From assembly GCA_903935335.1 (NCBI GenBank), contig CAIZRG010000054.1:1-64000 (forward strand): DNA of 64,000 bases, written 5' to 3'. Of the stretch, positions 53,450-63,141 are shown piece after piece (within the stretch, counting starts at the first letter, position 1; each line of letters begins with the position of its first letter). The notes beneath the pieces are model-generated. The model saw nothing but the letters and a program-made list of their open reading frames with translations. It did no database searches and was not told where the DNA came from. Made by a program: the position numbers and the translations under genes. This stretch comes from Oligoflexia bacterium (GTDB lineage: Bacteria; Bdellovibrionota; UBA1018).

Positions 53450-54073
53450 ATGCTAATTCTTGCCTTGACAGCAGCATCTGTGGGTTTAATTCATTCTCTA
53501 TCTCCGGGGCATTGGCTTCCGGTGGTTTTGATGGCTAAGACTAGAAAATGGGATTTAAAAACGGCAGTTTTTGGGGCCTTGGTTGCTGCTTCTGGGCATC
53601 TTTTTTTATCGATTCTTTTGGCAATCGTCTCTATTTTGATTGAAGGTCGTTTTTTGTCTGAATACGAGATAGAAATTGAGAAGTATGCTGGGCTTGTTCT
53701 GCTGGTGGTGGGTCTCATTTATGCGGGGGTAGCAGGATTAACTCATTATCGGTGCCATGGGCACTCATCTGTGAGATTGGGTTCAAAAGGGAAAAAAGCA
53801 CCCTTTTTTTTTCTGTTTTCACTCGGTTTATCACCTTGTGTGGCTGTGATTCCTATAGTTGCTAAGGCTGTCATTCAGGGTTCTCTTTGTGTTCTTGTGA
53901 CTCTCATTTCATTTTCGGGAGGTGTTATTTTAGCTTTAGTAGGAGCAACTCTTTTAGTCTCTTTAGGTCTCTTAAGTCTTGATCATCCAGTGTTTGAGCG
54001 TTATGGAGATATGATTGCGGGTATTGGGGTCGCTTTGACAGGGTTTATTTTGTTTTGTGTTCCTGTTGGATAG
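53450..54073 (+). CDS. UreH/cytochrome-biogenesis-like membrane protein 1
   Basis: The 207-residue protein has about six membrane segments. It has HSLSPGHWLPVVLMAKTRKW near the start, and a second half starting SLGLSPCVAVIPIV. The HxLxPxHW motif recalls the UreH/sulfite-exporter and DsbD-transmembrane superfamily (LysE-like), which carry metals or small anions. The LTHYRCHGH loop is Cys/His-rich, as in nickel/cobalt permeases. Substrate unknown. It is followed at 52 nt by a paralogue. Confidence 0.6.
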   Translation: MLILALTAASVGLIHSLSPGHWLPVVLMAKTRKWDLKTAVFGALVAASGHLFLSILLAIVSILIEGRFLSEYEIEIEKYAGLVLLVVGLIYAGVAGLTHYRCHGHSSVRLGSKGKKAPFFFLFSLGLSPCVAVIPIVAKAVIQGSLCVLVTLISFSGGVILALVGATLLVSLGLLSLDHPVFERYGDMIAGIGVALTGFILFCVPVG

Positions 54074-54124
54074 TTGAATCGGAGCTTGACCCCATCGAGT
54101 TTACTGATTAGAGAAGAGAGTGTA

Positions 54125-54733
54125 ATGATAGTTCCATTAGCACCTCAGATCATTTTTTTTATCTTAGCTGGGACTCTTCATGTCATAGCTCCAGATCATT
54201 GGTTGCCTGCTTCGGTATTGGCTTGGCAAAGAGGATGGAGTGTATTAAAAACCATTTGGTTTTGTATCGGGATTTTTTTTGCTCATGTCTTGTCAGGTTA
54301 TCTTTTTTATTGGGTCTTTCAAAAGTGCATCCCCTCTCAGAATTCGGCGCAACTTTTTTTATTGGCTCTTTTTTTAATGTTTGCCTGGATTGTTTTGAGA
54401 GTTTTGAGGCTTGTGAAGTTGAGGGAAGTTTTTCAGTTAGGTTATCAAGGAATTCGGGGTAGTTTTACTGTCTTGTTTTTCCTTGGGCCTTGTGAAGTCA
54501 TGATCCCAATGTTTGTAAAAGCCAAGTCTTTGGGGATGGGCTATGCAGTTCCGTTTACGGCGTTTTTGTTGGGGACTTGGATAGCTGGGATATTTCTCGT
54601 TTTACTCGGTCGATTTTTGTGGGATCGTCCACTTGTTCTTCCTTGGGGTATTAATTGGATTTATAGGAGAATTATGGCCTTTCCATTAGTAGCTGGAGTA
54701 ACGGTGAATGTTTTATTTTTATATTTTTTCTGA
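54125..54733 (+). CDS. UreH/cytochrome-biogenesis-like membrane protein 2
   Basis: From the ATG at 54125 the protein has 202 residues and six membrane segments. HVIAPDHWLPASVLAWQRGW parallels the first paralogue's HSLSPGHWLP, and FLGPCEVMIPM parallels its LSPCVAVIPI. The two genes are in tandem and may form a heteromeric transporter. The Cys/His-rich loop of copy 1 is lost. A TTG at 54074 would add 17 residues without a ribosome site. Its end overlaps the convergent methyltransferase by 15 nt. Confidence 0.6.
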   Translation: MIVPLAPQIIFFILAGTLHVIAPDHWLPASVLAWQRGWSVLKTIWFCIGIFFAHVLSGYLFYWVFQKCIPSQNSAQLFLLALFLMFAWIVLRVLRLVKLREVFQLGYQGIRGSFTVLFFLGPCEVMIPMFVKAKSLGMGYAVPFTAFLLGTWIAGIFLVLLGRFLWDRPLVLPWGINWIYRRIMAFPLVAGVTVNVLFLYFF

Positions 54734-56119
54734 GATCAGTTCAACAGGAATACTAGCCTGGTGAGTTCCTAGGTAAATTTCAAGCCATTGAGCTTGAAGG
54801 GTCAAACAATCCCCTGGAATTTTTTCTGGGTATTGAGGGGAAAAAAGCCGTAATTTTGAACCAAATTTTTGGTTCAGGTTTTCCCAGTCCTGAGAACACC
54901 AGGGGTGTAAAGCAGACTTTACAGTAGAAAAGTCATAGTCACTGAGAGCTAACCCTTCAAGCAAACAGTTTGAGTTTTGAGGATGAACTCTGGGTCCTAC
55001 TTGAATTTTAAATTTTTCAATTAAGCTTTGAGCTGAGGTACTTGTGTTTTGGAGGAGCCATTCCATTCGAAGTAGATTTTGTTTGAGTTCCCAAAAAAGA
55101 GGAGAAGGAAGGTCAAACAAATGGTTTAAAAGAGGTTGAGGTTGGTTTTGTTGCTTAATAAAAAGAGAAGGTTCTTCGGTTGTTGGATGAGGAGCAACTG
55201 AAAAGGTTCGGTCTGACTTTAGAAACCATAGAATGGGATTAGTACAAACTTCAAGGAGATCATCTAGGAGCTGAAGTTTTTCCCAAAAAGGGAGGTTGCT
55301 CAGTGCAGGTTCGATCTCTGAGAGGAAATGAGATTGAGACATTTGAGTTTGAGTTTCACCTATGCAAGTGAGTGAGGCTTCAGCAGAAGCTTTTTTCCAT
55401 TCAAGTGGGCTCAGGGGTGATTCGCATTCATGCAGAAAAGCATCAACAATTCCTGTGGGAGTTTTTATTTCAGGATGGCTTTCAAAACAAAGCCGGACAG
55501 GATGGGTTGGAGGCAAGAGTTCAATGACTTTTTGAGTTTTTGAAACAAGAGGTTGAAGGGTAGGATCAATTCCATGAAGCTGTAGCCATCGACTGGTTTG
55601 CCTCATCCAGAGTCGACTAGATTTTGGATAAGTGACGATTCTGAGAAGTCCTTGATTCGTGAGACGATCTGAAAAAAGTTTAAGGAGTTGAGCAGGATTT
55701 GGAACATGGTGAATCACGTTGGATGCAATGATGTAATCAAAGGAAGCTGAGCTTTTCAGCCAATCTAAAAGGTCTGCACAAATCAACCGGATGGGTGGGA
55801 GTCTCCACGGGAAACGGGTTAATTTTGCAAGAAGAATTCGATGTTTAAGCTTTGAGAGTGCAGTTTGACTGAGATCAACAGCAACGATTTCTTGAGCGTA
55901 GGGGTGAGCTTGGGCAACGACTAATGGCTCTAATGTCCCTGCTCCAGCAACTAAGATTTTGAGTCCTTTTGAATTTATAAACGATGTTGGAGTGAGCTTT
56001 GAACTGAGTGAACGCCCTATTTCATATTTTAAACCCATTCCCTGGTCCCGATCGGGTAGGGCTATCACTGGAATGGGAGGATATGGAAATCGTTCATATT
56101 GATTTTTAACTGGACTCAC
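54719..56119 (-). CDS. SAM-dependent methyltransferase with C-terminal extension
   Basis: The 466-residue protein starts with NQYERFPYPPIP, a PYPP motif seen in a class of SAM methyltransferases of uncertain role. Motif I is ILVAGAGTLEPLVVA, the acidic loop is IVAVDLS, and motif IV-like ASNVIHHVPNPAQLL is clear. The C-terminal 200 residues are not a known domain. Target (protein, lipid or small molecule) is unknown. It overlaps the upstream DUF971 gene by 4 nt (ATGA), so the two are an operon. Confidence 0.75.
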   Translation of the reverse strand: MSPVKNQYERFPYPPIPVIALPDRDQGMGLKYEIGRSLSSKLTPTSFINSKGLKILVAGAGTLEPLVVAQAHPYAQEIVAVDLSQTALSKLKHRILLAKLTRFPWRLPPIRLICADLLDWLKSSASFDYIIASNVIHHVPNPAQLLKLFSDRLTNQGLLRIVTYPKSSRLWMRQTSRWLQLHGIDPTLQPLVSKTQKVIELLPPTHPVRLCFESHPEIKTPTGIVDAFLHECESPLSPLEWKKASAEASLTCIGETQTQMSQSHFLSEIEPALSNLPFWEKLQLLDDLLEVCTNPILWFLKSDRTFSVAPHPTTEEPSLFIKQQNQPQPLLNHLFDLPSPLFWELKQNLLRMEWLLQNTSTSAQSLIEKFKIQVGPRVHPQNSNCLLEGLALSDYDFSTVKSALHPWCSQDWENLNQKFGSKLRLFSPQYPEKIPGDCLTLQAQWLEIYLGTHQASIPVELISEKI

Positions 56120-56460
56120 AGAGGGGGGGTATTCTTCTTTTGCTGGAGCTCATGTTTTTGGCCTTGCTTTTGGCAAAGTTCAAAAAGCCGATCAAAATGA
56201 TAGATTCCAGAGTCATGACCGTCACTCCAACTGATTTGAATTGCGTATCGACCTACGGGTTGCACTTGAGTGGGACAAATAGCTGGATGAATGGAGGTTT
56301 TTTCTATTGTACGCTTCCCAGTATGCTCGTCCACACAGCCTGCACAGGGACAATAAAAACGAATTTCAATATAGGGTAGAATAAAATTTTGCCCACTATT
56401 CCACGTTATAGTCATTTCTGTTGGACTGTAGGGTTCAATTTGGGTTGGAGTATAGCTCAT
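56116..56460 (-). CDS. DUF971-domain protein
   Basis: From the ATG at 56460 the protein has 114 residues and consists of a DUF971 domain. ITWNSGQNFILPYIEIRFYC with CAGCVDEHTGKR and ISWSDGHDSGIYHFDRL are typical. DUF971 forms the N-terminal part of gamma-butyrobetaine hydroxylase-type proteins and is linked with Fe-S carrier proteins (ApbC/Mrp) in other genomes. Two Cys in CPCAGC could bind metal. The longer frame up to 56526 crosses the divergent promoter. Confidence 0.75.
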   Translation of the reverse strand: MSYTPTQIEPYSPTEMTITWNSGQNFILPYIEIRFYCPCAGCVDEHTGKRTIEKTSIHPAICPTQVQPVGRYAIQISWSDGHDSGIYHFDRLFELCQKQGQKHELQQKKNTPPL

Positions 56461-56504
56461 TTTTTGGTCAACCTTTGTGCAAAGATGATATAAGAGGACA
56501 ACGT

Positions 56505-57623
56505 ATGGGTCAATTACTAAGCGCACCTAAACGGCTAAAAGGTGCTATTATAGGGTTTGGTTTTATTTCTGAAAAAGGTCATGTACCTGCTTACCTTCAA
56601 AGAGATCAGATTCATTCTGATGTCGAGATTGTTGCGGTAGCAGATATTTGTGAAGCTAGGCTTGCACTTGCAAAGGATCTTTTACCTCAAGCAAACTTAT
56701 ATAAAGACTATTTATATTTGTTGAAAGCGGAAAGCTCCAGGCTGGACTTTGTTGATATTTGTACTCCTCCGTCGGATCATGCGCGGATTGCTCATGCTGC
56801 ATTTGAATGTGGTCTGCATGTTCTTTGTGAAAAACCATTAACGACGACTTTAGAGGAAGCTCAGGCATTGCTCAAACATGCTGTTCAGGTGAAGAAGGTG
56901 CTATATCCCTGTCATAATTATAAACATGCCCCTGTGGTGCTTGCAATTCGTGATATTCTTTCGAGTCAAAGAATTGGAAAAATACGTTCTTTGACTTTAA
57001 ATACGTATCGTAACACTCATGCAAAAGGAGTGACTGAATGGAATACTCACTGGAGGCGTGAAAAAAAGTTGAGTGGCGGTGGGATTGCGATGGATCATGG
57101 AAGTCACACTTTTTATCTGACTTTTGATTGGATGGGAGCTTATCCTCATGCAGTGACAGCCAAGATGATTAATTTAGATTCAGATCGATATGATACAGAA
57201 GATAATTTTACAGCTGTTTTAAGTTTTCCTAATGGACTAGCACATACTCATCTATCCTGGACTGCAGGGGTGAGAAAGGTGATTTATACGGTTCAAGGGG
57301 AAAAAGGTTCAATTACAGTCGATGATGATGAACTCCAGGTGGCAGTCATGCAGAAGACGCAAGGACCTGATGTTGCTCAAGGTGCAGTGACTTGGACCGT
57401 TGAGAAGCGATCGATTGTTTCAAATTGGATGGATGCAAGCCATGTGAGTTGGTTTAATTCTTTATTTGATCAATTCAAAAAAGCAATTGACGATCACGAT
57501 TATGTAGGAAAAGAGGCAAGGGATGCATATTATTGCATTCAAATTATTTCAAAATCTTACCAATCTGCACAAGAGGGATGTCGAGAGCTTCCATTATCCA
57601 CATCTATTCAGAGTTTGCTATAA
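56505..57623 (+). CDS. Gfo/Idh/MocA-family oxidoreductase
   Basis: From the ATG at 56505 (AAGAGGA 6 nt upstream) the protein has 372 residues. The NAD(P)-binding motif is GAIIGFGFISEKGH. The EKP catalytic motif is HVLCEKPLTTT, and the His of the active site may lie in MDHGSHTFYL. This family oxidises sugars, inositols and their derivatives. Being just ahead of inositol-phosphate synthase, it might act on an inositol or sugar intermediate, but no substrate is encoded in the sequence. It is divergent from the DUF971 gene with 44 nt between starts. Confidence 0.82.
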   Translation: MGQLLSAPKRLKGAIIGFGFISEKGHVPAYLQRDQIHSDVEIVAVADICEARLALAKDLLPQANLYKDYLYLLKAESSRLDFVDICTPPSDHARIAHAAFECGLHVLCEKPLTTTLEEAQALLKHAVQVKKVLYPCHNYKHAPVVLAIRDILSSQRIGKIRSLTLNTYRNTHAKGVTEWNTHWRREKKLSGGGIAMDHGSHTFYLTFDWMGAYPHAVTAKMINLDSDRYDTEDNFTAVLSFPNGLAHTHLSWTAGVRKVIYTVQGEKGSITVDDDELQVAVMQKTQGPDVAQGAVTWTVEKRSIVSNWMDASHVSWFNSLFDQFKKAIDDHDYVGKEARDAYYCIQIISKSYQSAQEGCRELPLSTSIQSLL

Positions 57624-57709
57624 GTCAAAAACTGGACTAATGATAGACTTTGACAGCAGTTATTTTACAAAAAGATGAAAATTTCTCAGATAGAAAAGGA
57701 GTAAGGTTG

Positions 57710-59047
57710 GTGAAGCTTGAACAAAAAAGAGATTTTAAAATTTCCCAAGCTCAAGGAAAACTTGCTGTTTTGACTCCTGGGTTGGGTGCTGTTGCAACGA
57801 CTTTTTTTGCAGGGGTCGAAGCTATTAAGAGGGGTCTTGCTCGGCCAATTGGTTCTTATACTCAAATCGGTCAGGTCAGATTGGGGAAAAGAACGGAGAA
57901 TCGGTTCAAAAAAGTGAGTGAGCTTGTTCCACTTGCTTCTTTAGATCAGTTAGTTTTTGGAGGATGGGATCTTTTTCCTGAGAATGCTTATGAAGCAGCA
58001 AAGCACGCTCAAGTTTTAGAAAAAGACTTAATTGAAGCTTTGAAAGAGCCTCTCTCCCAAATTATTCCGATGTCAGCAGTTTTTGATCGTGAATTTGTAA
58101 AGCGGTTAGATGGTCCGAACGTGAAAAAAGGTCTCAATAAAATGGATCTAGCTGATCAATTGAGATCTGATATTCGTAATTTCATGAAAGTGAATCATTG
58201 TGATCGAGCTGTGATGGTTTGGTGTGCTTCCACTGAGGTTTATACGCCTCCAAGTTCGGTACATCAATCCCTTCAGCTTTTTGAGGAAGGACTGAAGCGA
58301 AACGATCCAGCTATTTCTCCTTCACAGATTTATACTTATGCTGCTCTTCGTGAGCGAGTTCCTTACGCCAACGGCTCTCCGAATGTATCAGTGGAGATGC
58401 CTTGTTTGCAGGAGCTTGCAAATGAAATGGCTACACCTATTTGTGGTTCCGACTTTAAAACAGGTCAAACGCTGCTTAAAACTGTAATTGCTCCTGGACT
58501 TCGGAATCGTCAGTTAGGAGTCGCTGGTTGGTATAGTACTAATATTTTAGGAAATCGGGATGGAGAAGTTTTGGATGATCCTGGGTCTTTTAAATCTAAA
58601 GAAGTTTCAAAGACGGGTGTTTTAACAGATATTCTCTCTGAAAAGCGGTATCCTGAGTTGTACAAAGATCTTCATCATGTAGTTCGGATTAATTATTATC
58701 CTCCTCGAGGAGATAATAAAGAAGGTTGGGATAATATTGATATCTTTGGCTGGCTTGGATATCCGATGCAGATTAAAGTTAATTTCTTGTGTCGTGACTC
58801 TATTTTAGCTGCTCCCATTGTGCTGGATTTGGCTTTATTCATGGACTTGGCTAGTCGGGCTCAAATGCGAGGCATTCAGGAGTGGCTCTCTTTTTACTTT
58901 AAAGCTCCTGTTACTCAGCGAGGTCTTACTCCAGAGCATGATCTTTCTGTTCAACTTTTGAAATTGGAGAATACTCTTCGTTTTTTTACTCAGGAAGAGC
59001 TGATTCATCATTTAGGCCTAACTTATTATGGTGTTGATGAGGGTTGA
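57710..59047 (+). CDS. ino1: Inositol-3-phosphate synthase
   Basis: The 445-residue protein (from a GTG at 57710, AGGAG 8 nt upstream) cyclises glucose-6-phosphate to inositol-3-phosphate with NAD. Rossmann stretch LTPGLGAVATTFFAGVEAIK, then MVWCASTEVYTPP, and PICGSDFKTGQTLLKT hold the family's NAD and substrate sites. NILGNRDGEVLDDPGSFKSK with EVSKTGVL matches the family signature N.LGN.DG..L..P..F.SKE.SK. The longer frame from 57650 lacks a ribosome site. It is followed by a phosphatidyltransferase, which fits synthesis of an inositol phospholipid. Confidence 0.92.
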   Translation: MKLEQKRDFKISQAQGKLAVLTPGLGAVATTFFAGVEAIKRGLARPIGSYTQIGQVRLGKRTENRFKKVSELVPLASLDQLVFGGWDLFPENAYEAAKHAQVLEKDLIEALKEPLSQIIPMSAVFDREFVKRLDGPNVKKGLNKMDLADQLRSDIRNFMKVNHCDRAVMVWCASTEVYTPPSSVHQSLQLFEEGLKRNDPAISPSQIYTYAALRERVPYANGSPNVSVEMPCLQELANEMATPICGSDFKTGQTLLKTVIAPGLRNRQLGVAGWYSTNILGNRDGEVLDDPGSFKSKEVSKTGVLTDILSEKRYPELYKDLHHVVRINYYPPRGDNKEGWDNIDIFGWLGYPMQIKVNFLCRDSILAAPIVLDLALFMDLASRAQMRGIQEWLSFYFKAPVTQRGLTPEHDLSVQLLKLENTLRFFTQEELIHHLGLTYYGVDEG

Positions 59048-59052
59048 AGAGG

Positions 59053-59823
59053 ATGACTTTGGACTTAATTCCGGTCCTATTTTTATTCGGGATTACAGCA
59101 CTGACTGTTTTGCTTTATGGGGTTCGAGTTTTAAAAAAGGGTCAGGCCCATTTTGATCGAGTAGATCAACAGGGGGATAGCTTTTTGCTCAGTAAAGGAT
59201 TGATGGAAATTGGATACTGGTTTTTCCAGCCTTTTGCACATTTTTTTGTGATGTGTCATGTCTCAGCCAATCAGATTTCGTGGTGTTCTTTGGTTTTTTC
59301 TTTTTTTGCGGGTACTTGTTTGGCATTTGGACACTTTGGTTTTGCAGCGGGGTTGGCTGCGCTATCAGGAATGATGGACTCGTTGGATGGGATGGTTGCA
59401 AGAATGACGGGAGTGTCTTCAGATGCTGGGGAAATTCTCGATGCAGCTGTGGATCGGTATGCTGAGTTTTTCTTTTTGGGGGGGTTGGTTCTTTATTATC
59501 GAGAGTTCCCTGTGTTTTTGGTTCTCACTCTTTTAGCTTTGGTTGGATCTTTCATGGTGAGTTACTCAACCGCTAAAGCTGAAGCTTTGGGTTTAACTCC
59601 TTGTAAGTGCAGTATGCGACGTCCTGAGAGAGCTTTTTACTTAACTTTGGGTGCAGCTCTTTCTCCTTTCACAATTGTTTGGTTTGAAACAAATCGAGAT
59701 TACTCAATAGCAGTGGCTCATCCAATGGTGATCGCTTTAGGACTCGTTGCTGTATTATCGAATTTTTCAGCTATAGATCGTCTCTTTGCTTTAGCGAAGA
59801 GTAGTCAAACGGGTTCGATTTAG
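59053..59823 (+). CDS. CDP-alcohol phosphatidyltransferase
   Basis: The protein (256 residues from the ATG at 59053; a TTG at 59044 is an alternative) has about six membrane helices. It carries the full catalytic signature D-x2-DG-x2-AR-x8-G-x3-D-x3-D as DSLDGMVARMTGVSSDAGEI followed by LDAAVD. This class joins CDP-diacylglycerol to an alcohol or alcohol phosphate. Its place 6 nt after inositol-3-phosphate synthase suggests phosphatidylinositol(-phosphate) synthase. PI-phosphate phosphatase is not visible. It overlaps the convergent RND gene by 33 nt. Confidence 0.88.
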   Translation: MTLDLIPVLFLFGITALTVLLYGVRVLKKGQAHFDRVDQQGDSFLLSKGLMEIGYWFFQPFAHFFVMCHVSANQISWCSLVFSFFAGTCLAFGHFGFAAGLAALSGMMDSLDGMVARMTGVSSDAGEILDAAVDRYAEFFFLGGLVLYYREFPVFLVLTLLALVGSFMVSYSTAKAEALGLTPCKCSMRRPERAFYLTLGAALSPFTIVWFETNRDYSIAVAHPMVIALGLVAVLSNFSAIDRLFALAKSSQTGSI

Positions 59824-62244
59824 TTTTTGACTGTGGAGGTAGGCTGGAAGAGAAATAACAGCAGCAATCACGCATGCAATTTCTCCAGCGACTGCAAGGG
59901 TTCCAAAGCTGACAAACCCTTGATTTCCTGCTAGGAGGAGAGATCCGTATCCTACAATGGTTGAAAAACTGCACAGTCCTACGGCTCCCCCTGTGCTCTT
60001 AATAACGTAGAGAATGTTTTCACTTTCCAATTCTCGGTAACGTTGAAAGATATTGACCCCGTAGTCCACTCCAATTCCAAAAGTAATGGGTAGAGCGATA
60101 AAGTTAAGGAAATTAATTTTTAGATCAAACCCAAGGATGAGTCCTGAGAACCAGATGACTCCAAGAAAAAGAGAAAATAAAATGAGTGCAATTGTTTTAA
60201 AGTTTCGGAATAGGCAAATCACTAAAATAACAACAGCAATAAATGCAAAAAGAGTAGCTTTTGGGCCGTCACGAGAGATTGCCTCGATCATATCCGAAGA
60301 AATAGCCATGGTTCCTGCGACAGGGGCTCCAGGTTCAACTGAGTCTGCAATGGTTCTAAGCTCTCCGATAAAGTGCATGAGGTTATTGGCTTTTTGAGTA
60401 TCATTGGTGAGTGGAGGTTCGACTAGGACCATTTTTCCAATCGTACCGTCCTTTTCAGTAAATTTTCGAAGGATGAGTGGGGGGAGATCTTTTTGGCCAA
60501 AAGTTTTTAGTGATTCTGAAGTGAAATAAAGATGAAAGAGCTTTTGATCGTTTTCGGATAACCTGTAAAAAAGCTTAGGTGGAAGGAGTTTTTGAATTTC
60601 TTTTAGAATTTTTATTTTTTCAAACTGTTTTTTTGGAATAAAATCATCTAAGGTTTGGACAGAGGCAATCAAGCTTTTCTTTCCTTCTCGAGCTTTGTGT
60701 TCTCTTAATAATTGAGCAATTCTATCTGCATTTTCTCGAGATTTTGGAAGAATGACTAAAGGGGAAAGATATCTCTGAAATATTTCGTCTAAATATTTGC
60801 CTAAGTAGGCTGAACCTCGAGTCATGCTTTCTTTGTTCCTGAGTTGAGAGAGATCCGTTTCTAAAATACCCGAGTTTAGTTTTGAAAAACTAAATAAACT
60901 CATCAAAGTGATGACAATAGAGATAGCTGTGATGATTCGTGGAAAACGACCAACAAGATAAGCAATTGAGTGGGATAAGTAAGCTCGAGGGAGTTTTTTT
61001 TGTATTTTGATGAGACCCGTTATTTTGTCAAATACAGTCAGAAGTGCAGGTAAGACCGTAAAAGCACTGATCCAGCAAAGAATCATCCCTACGAGTCCAA
61101 TGAGACCAAACTGATTAAACCCTCGGAATTCTGTGAGCATCAACGATCCATAAGATAAGCCAGCTGCTAAGGCAGCTGTCCAGGTGGAGGTTGCTGTGTG
61201 AAGCATGGCTATTCGGGTGGCTCTTAGGTGGGAGTAGTTTTTTCTTCGTTCTTCAAGATATCGAGCTAAATAAATAATGCCAAAATTAATTCCATTTCCA
61301 ATGACTATGCTGCCTAGGAAGGCAGAGTTTGCATTGAGATAGCCAACGATAAAGTAGGAAATTCCAAAGGTCCATAAAGTGCCCATGAACAGGCTTATGA
61401 GTAGAATGAATGTTGCTAGGATATTGCGATAAAAAAGGAGCATTCCGAGTGTGACTATTAACGTTACAATGATGGTGGATAGCTCTAAATCAGCAACAAG
61501 GGCTTCTTGTTCTTCAATGGTGTCTTCAACTCCTCCGGTATATTTAATTTCTAGATCAGATGCATATGTTTCTGGGCGTAGTGAAAGAATGGTTTCTTGA
61601 ACTGTATTTTTAAGTCGATGAGCACTTTCTATTCCAGTGGCTCCTCCTGGCAAATTGACGAGAATCACTCGTTTTGTTTCATCAGGACTTGCGTAGAACC
61701 CCCCTGGGAGACGATCGTATTCGGCTATTTTACCTTGGTATTTATTTTTAAGGGCTAAAAAATCAAGTTTTGGCTCGATCAGATCTTTGTCATTAAAAAT
61801 ATTAAGAGGATTATAAAGCTCTTTTTCATAAGTAATTCGGTTGCGAACATAATCCCGGATTTTAACTAAATCGAGATAGTCCATAAAAAGAGCTTGGCGT
61901 TCTTTAAAAAACTTGAGTTCTTGATCGATTCGATAATCGATGCTAGCAATAATTGTGGGGGATACTTTTTCTAGTTTTTTTGATAAATCGATGACAAAGC
62001 GTTTGCTATCATGGACTTTTTTTGAAAAAATAAGAATCGCCAGATTGTCAATTGATTCTAGACGAAGGGAGACTTCATGGAGATCCAGAACACTTCGAGC
62101 TGTAGTAGGTAAAAGTTCTCGGATTTCTGTTTTTAAATTTTTATAGAGCTGAACAGAGTAATAGGTGCCCCATCCTGTCAGTAAAGTGCCAAGAAGTGCA
62201 ATGAGTCCAGCCCTGCGTAAAATGAGTCTTGAAAACCAGTTCAC
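59791..62244 (-). CDS. MMPL/RND-family lipid-type exporter
   Basis: The 817-residue protein has the RND layout of two halves. Each has a first helix, a large periplasmic domain and five or six further helices (about 12 in all). Conserved helix-4-like GIGVDYGVNIFQRYRELE is at the C-terminal half, and GNGINFGIIYLARYLEERR in the N-terminal half. Length and type resemble HpnN/MMPL lipid exporters rather than multidrug AcrB (1,050). It is divergent from mlaE with 60 nt between starts. Position suggests lipid trafficking. Confidence 0.8.
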   Translation of the reverse strand: MNWFSRLILRRAGLIALLGTLLTGWGTYYSVQLYKNLKTEIRELLPTTARSVLDLHEVSLRLESIDNLAILIFSKKVHDSKRFVIDLSKKLEKVSPTIIASIDYRIDQELKFFKERQALFMDYLDLVKIRDYVRNRITYEKELYNPLNIFNDKDLIEPKLDFLALKNKYQGKIAEYDRLPGGFYASPDETKRVILVNLPGGATGIESAHRLKNTVQETILSLRPETYASDLEIKYTGGVEDTIEEQEALVADLELSTIIVTLIVTLGMLLFYRNILATFILLISLFMGTLWTFGISYFIVGYLNANSAFLGSIVIGNGINFGIIYLARYLEERRKNYSHLRATRIAMLHTATSTWTAALAAGLSYGSLMLTEFRGFNQFGLIGLVGMILCWISAFTVLPALLTVFDKITGLIKIQKKLPRAYLSHSIAYLVGRFPRIITAISIVITLMSLFSFSKLNSGILETDLSQLRNKESMTRGSAYLGKYLDEIFQRYLSPLVILPKSRENADRIAQLLREHKAREGKKSLIASVQTLDDFIPKKQFEKIKILKEIQKLLPPKLFYRLSENDQKLFHLYFTSESLKTFGQKDLPPLILRKFTEKDGTIGKMVLVEPPLTNDTQKANNLMHFIGELRTIADSVEPGAPVAGTMAISSDMIEAISRDGPKATLFAFIAVVILVICLFRNFKTIALILFSLFLGVIWFSGLILGFDLKINFLNFIALPITFGIGVDYGVNIFQRYRELESENILYVIKSTGGAVGLCSFSTIVGYGSLLLAGNQGFVSFGTLAVAGEIACVIAAVISLPAYLHSQKLNRTRLTTLR

Positions 62245-62304
62245 AGAGGTTTTTCCATAAAATAGAGCTCTGAGCCTAAAATAATAATCTGGATATTTTT
62301 ATTC

Positions 62305-63138
62305 ATGCAAGAACCTTCTTGTTTTTCGTCCCCAACTGGTTTTAACTCGATTATCGTGAGATTTAACAAGTTCTTTTTTTCGACTATCACTCTTTTCGGT
62401 GAATTTTCTATTTTTGTGTTTGAGACCTTTAGGTTGTTTCAATATTTCTGGAAGCGACGAGGGTTATTTCTTAGGCAGTGTGAGTCAATAGGAGTGAGTT
62501 CCTTAGGGATTACTTTGTCTGCAGGACTGTTTTTGGGAGCTGTTTTAGGGTATCAATTATATGTTTCTTTTCATCAATTTGGAGCTGAAGCCATCCTGGG
62601 AGGCTCTGTTGGAGTTGCTTTGTTTCGTGAGTTGGGTCCAGTGATGACTGGGGTGATGGTTACTGGGAGGGCTGGGGCATCGATGGCTGCTGAAATTTCA
62701 AGTATGAAGGTCACTGAACAAATTGATGCATTGGAAGTGATGGGAATTGATCCTATAGAATACTTGGTCATGCCTCGGGTTTTGGCAGGGTTTTTTATGG
62801 TTCCCCTTTTGGCTTCTTTTTTTTCTTTAGTTGCTTCTTTTGCTGCAGCTATAATTGCTTGTGGGGTCATGGGGCTTCAATCTGTCATTTATTGGAATCA
62901 ATATATTAAATTTGTAGATCCTATTGATTTATTCCATTGTTGGGTGAAAGCAGCTACATTTGGATTCATTCTCACTGGGGTGGGTTGCTTTTGTGGGTTT
63001 AGAGCTTATGGGGGAGCAAGAGCAGTGGGTGAGGCTACACGCAATACTGTGGTAGCAGCTTTGCTTTCTATTTTACTGAGTGATTATTTTTTAACCTCGA
63101 TGCTACCCTTTGGGTTTAAAAAGCTGAAGGTGATGTAG
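62305..63138 (+). CDS. mlaE: Mla-type ABC transporter permease MlaE
   Basis: The 277-residue protein has the MlaE fold: five to six helices, ELGPVMTGVMVTGRAGASMA (coupling helix) and KVTEQIDALEVMGIDPIEYL with VMPRVLAGF. In the MlaFEDB complex it moves phospholipids between inner and outer membrane. The ATPase gene mlaF, normally before mlaE, is not here, and mlaD follows directly. It may be encoded elsewhere, or this complex shares another ATPase. Confidence 0.92.
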   Translation: MQEPSCFSSPTGFNSIIVRFNKFFFSTITLFGEFSIFVFETFRLFQYFWKRRGLFLRQCESIGVSSLGITLSAGLFLGAVLGYQLYVSFHQFGAEAILGGSVGVALFRELGPVMTGVMVTGRAGASMAAEISSMKVTEQIDALEVMGIDPIEYLVMPRVLAGFFMVPLLASFFSLVASFAAAIIACGVMGLQSVIYWNQYIKFVDPIDLFHCWVKAATFGFILTGVGCFCGFRAYGGARAVGEATRNTVVAALLSILLSDYFLTSMLPFGFKKLKVM

Positions 63139-63141
63139 AGA

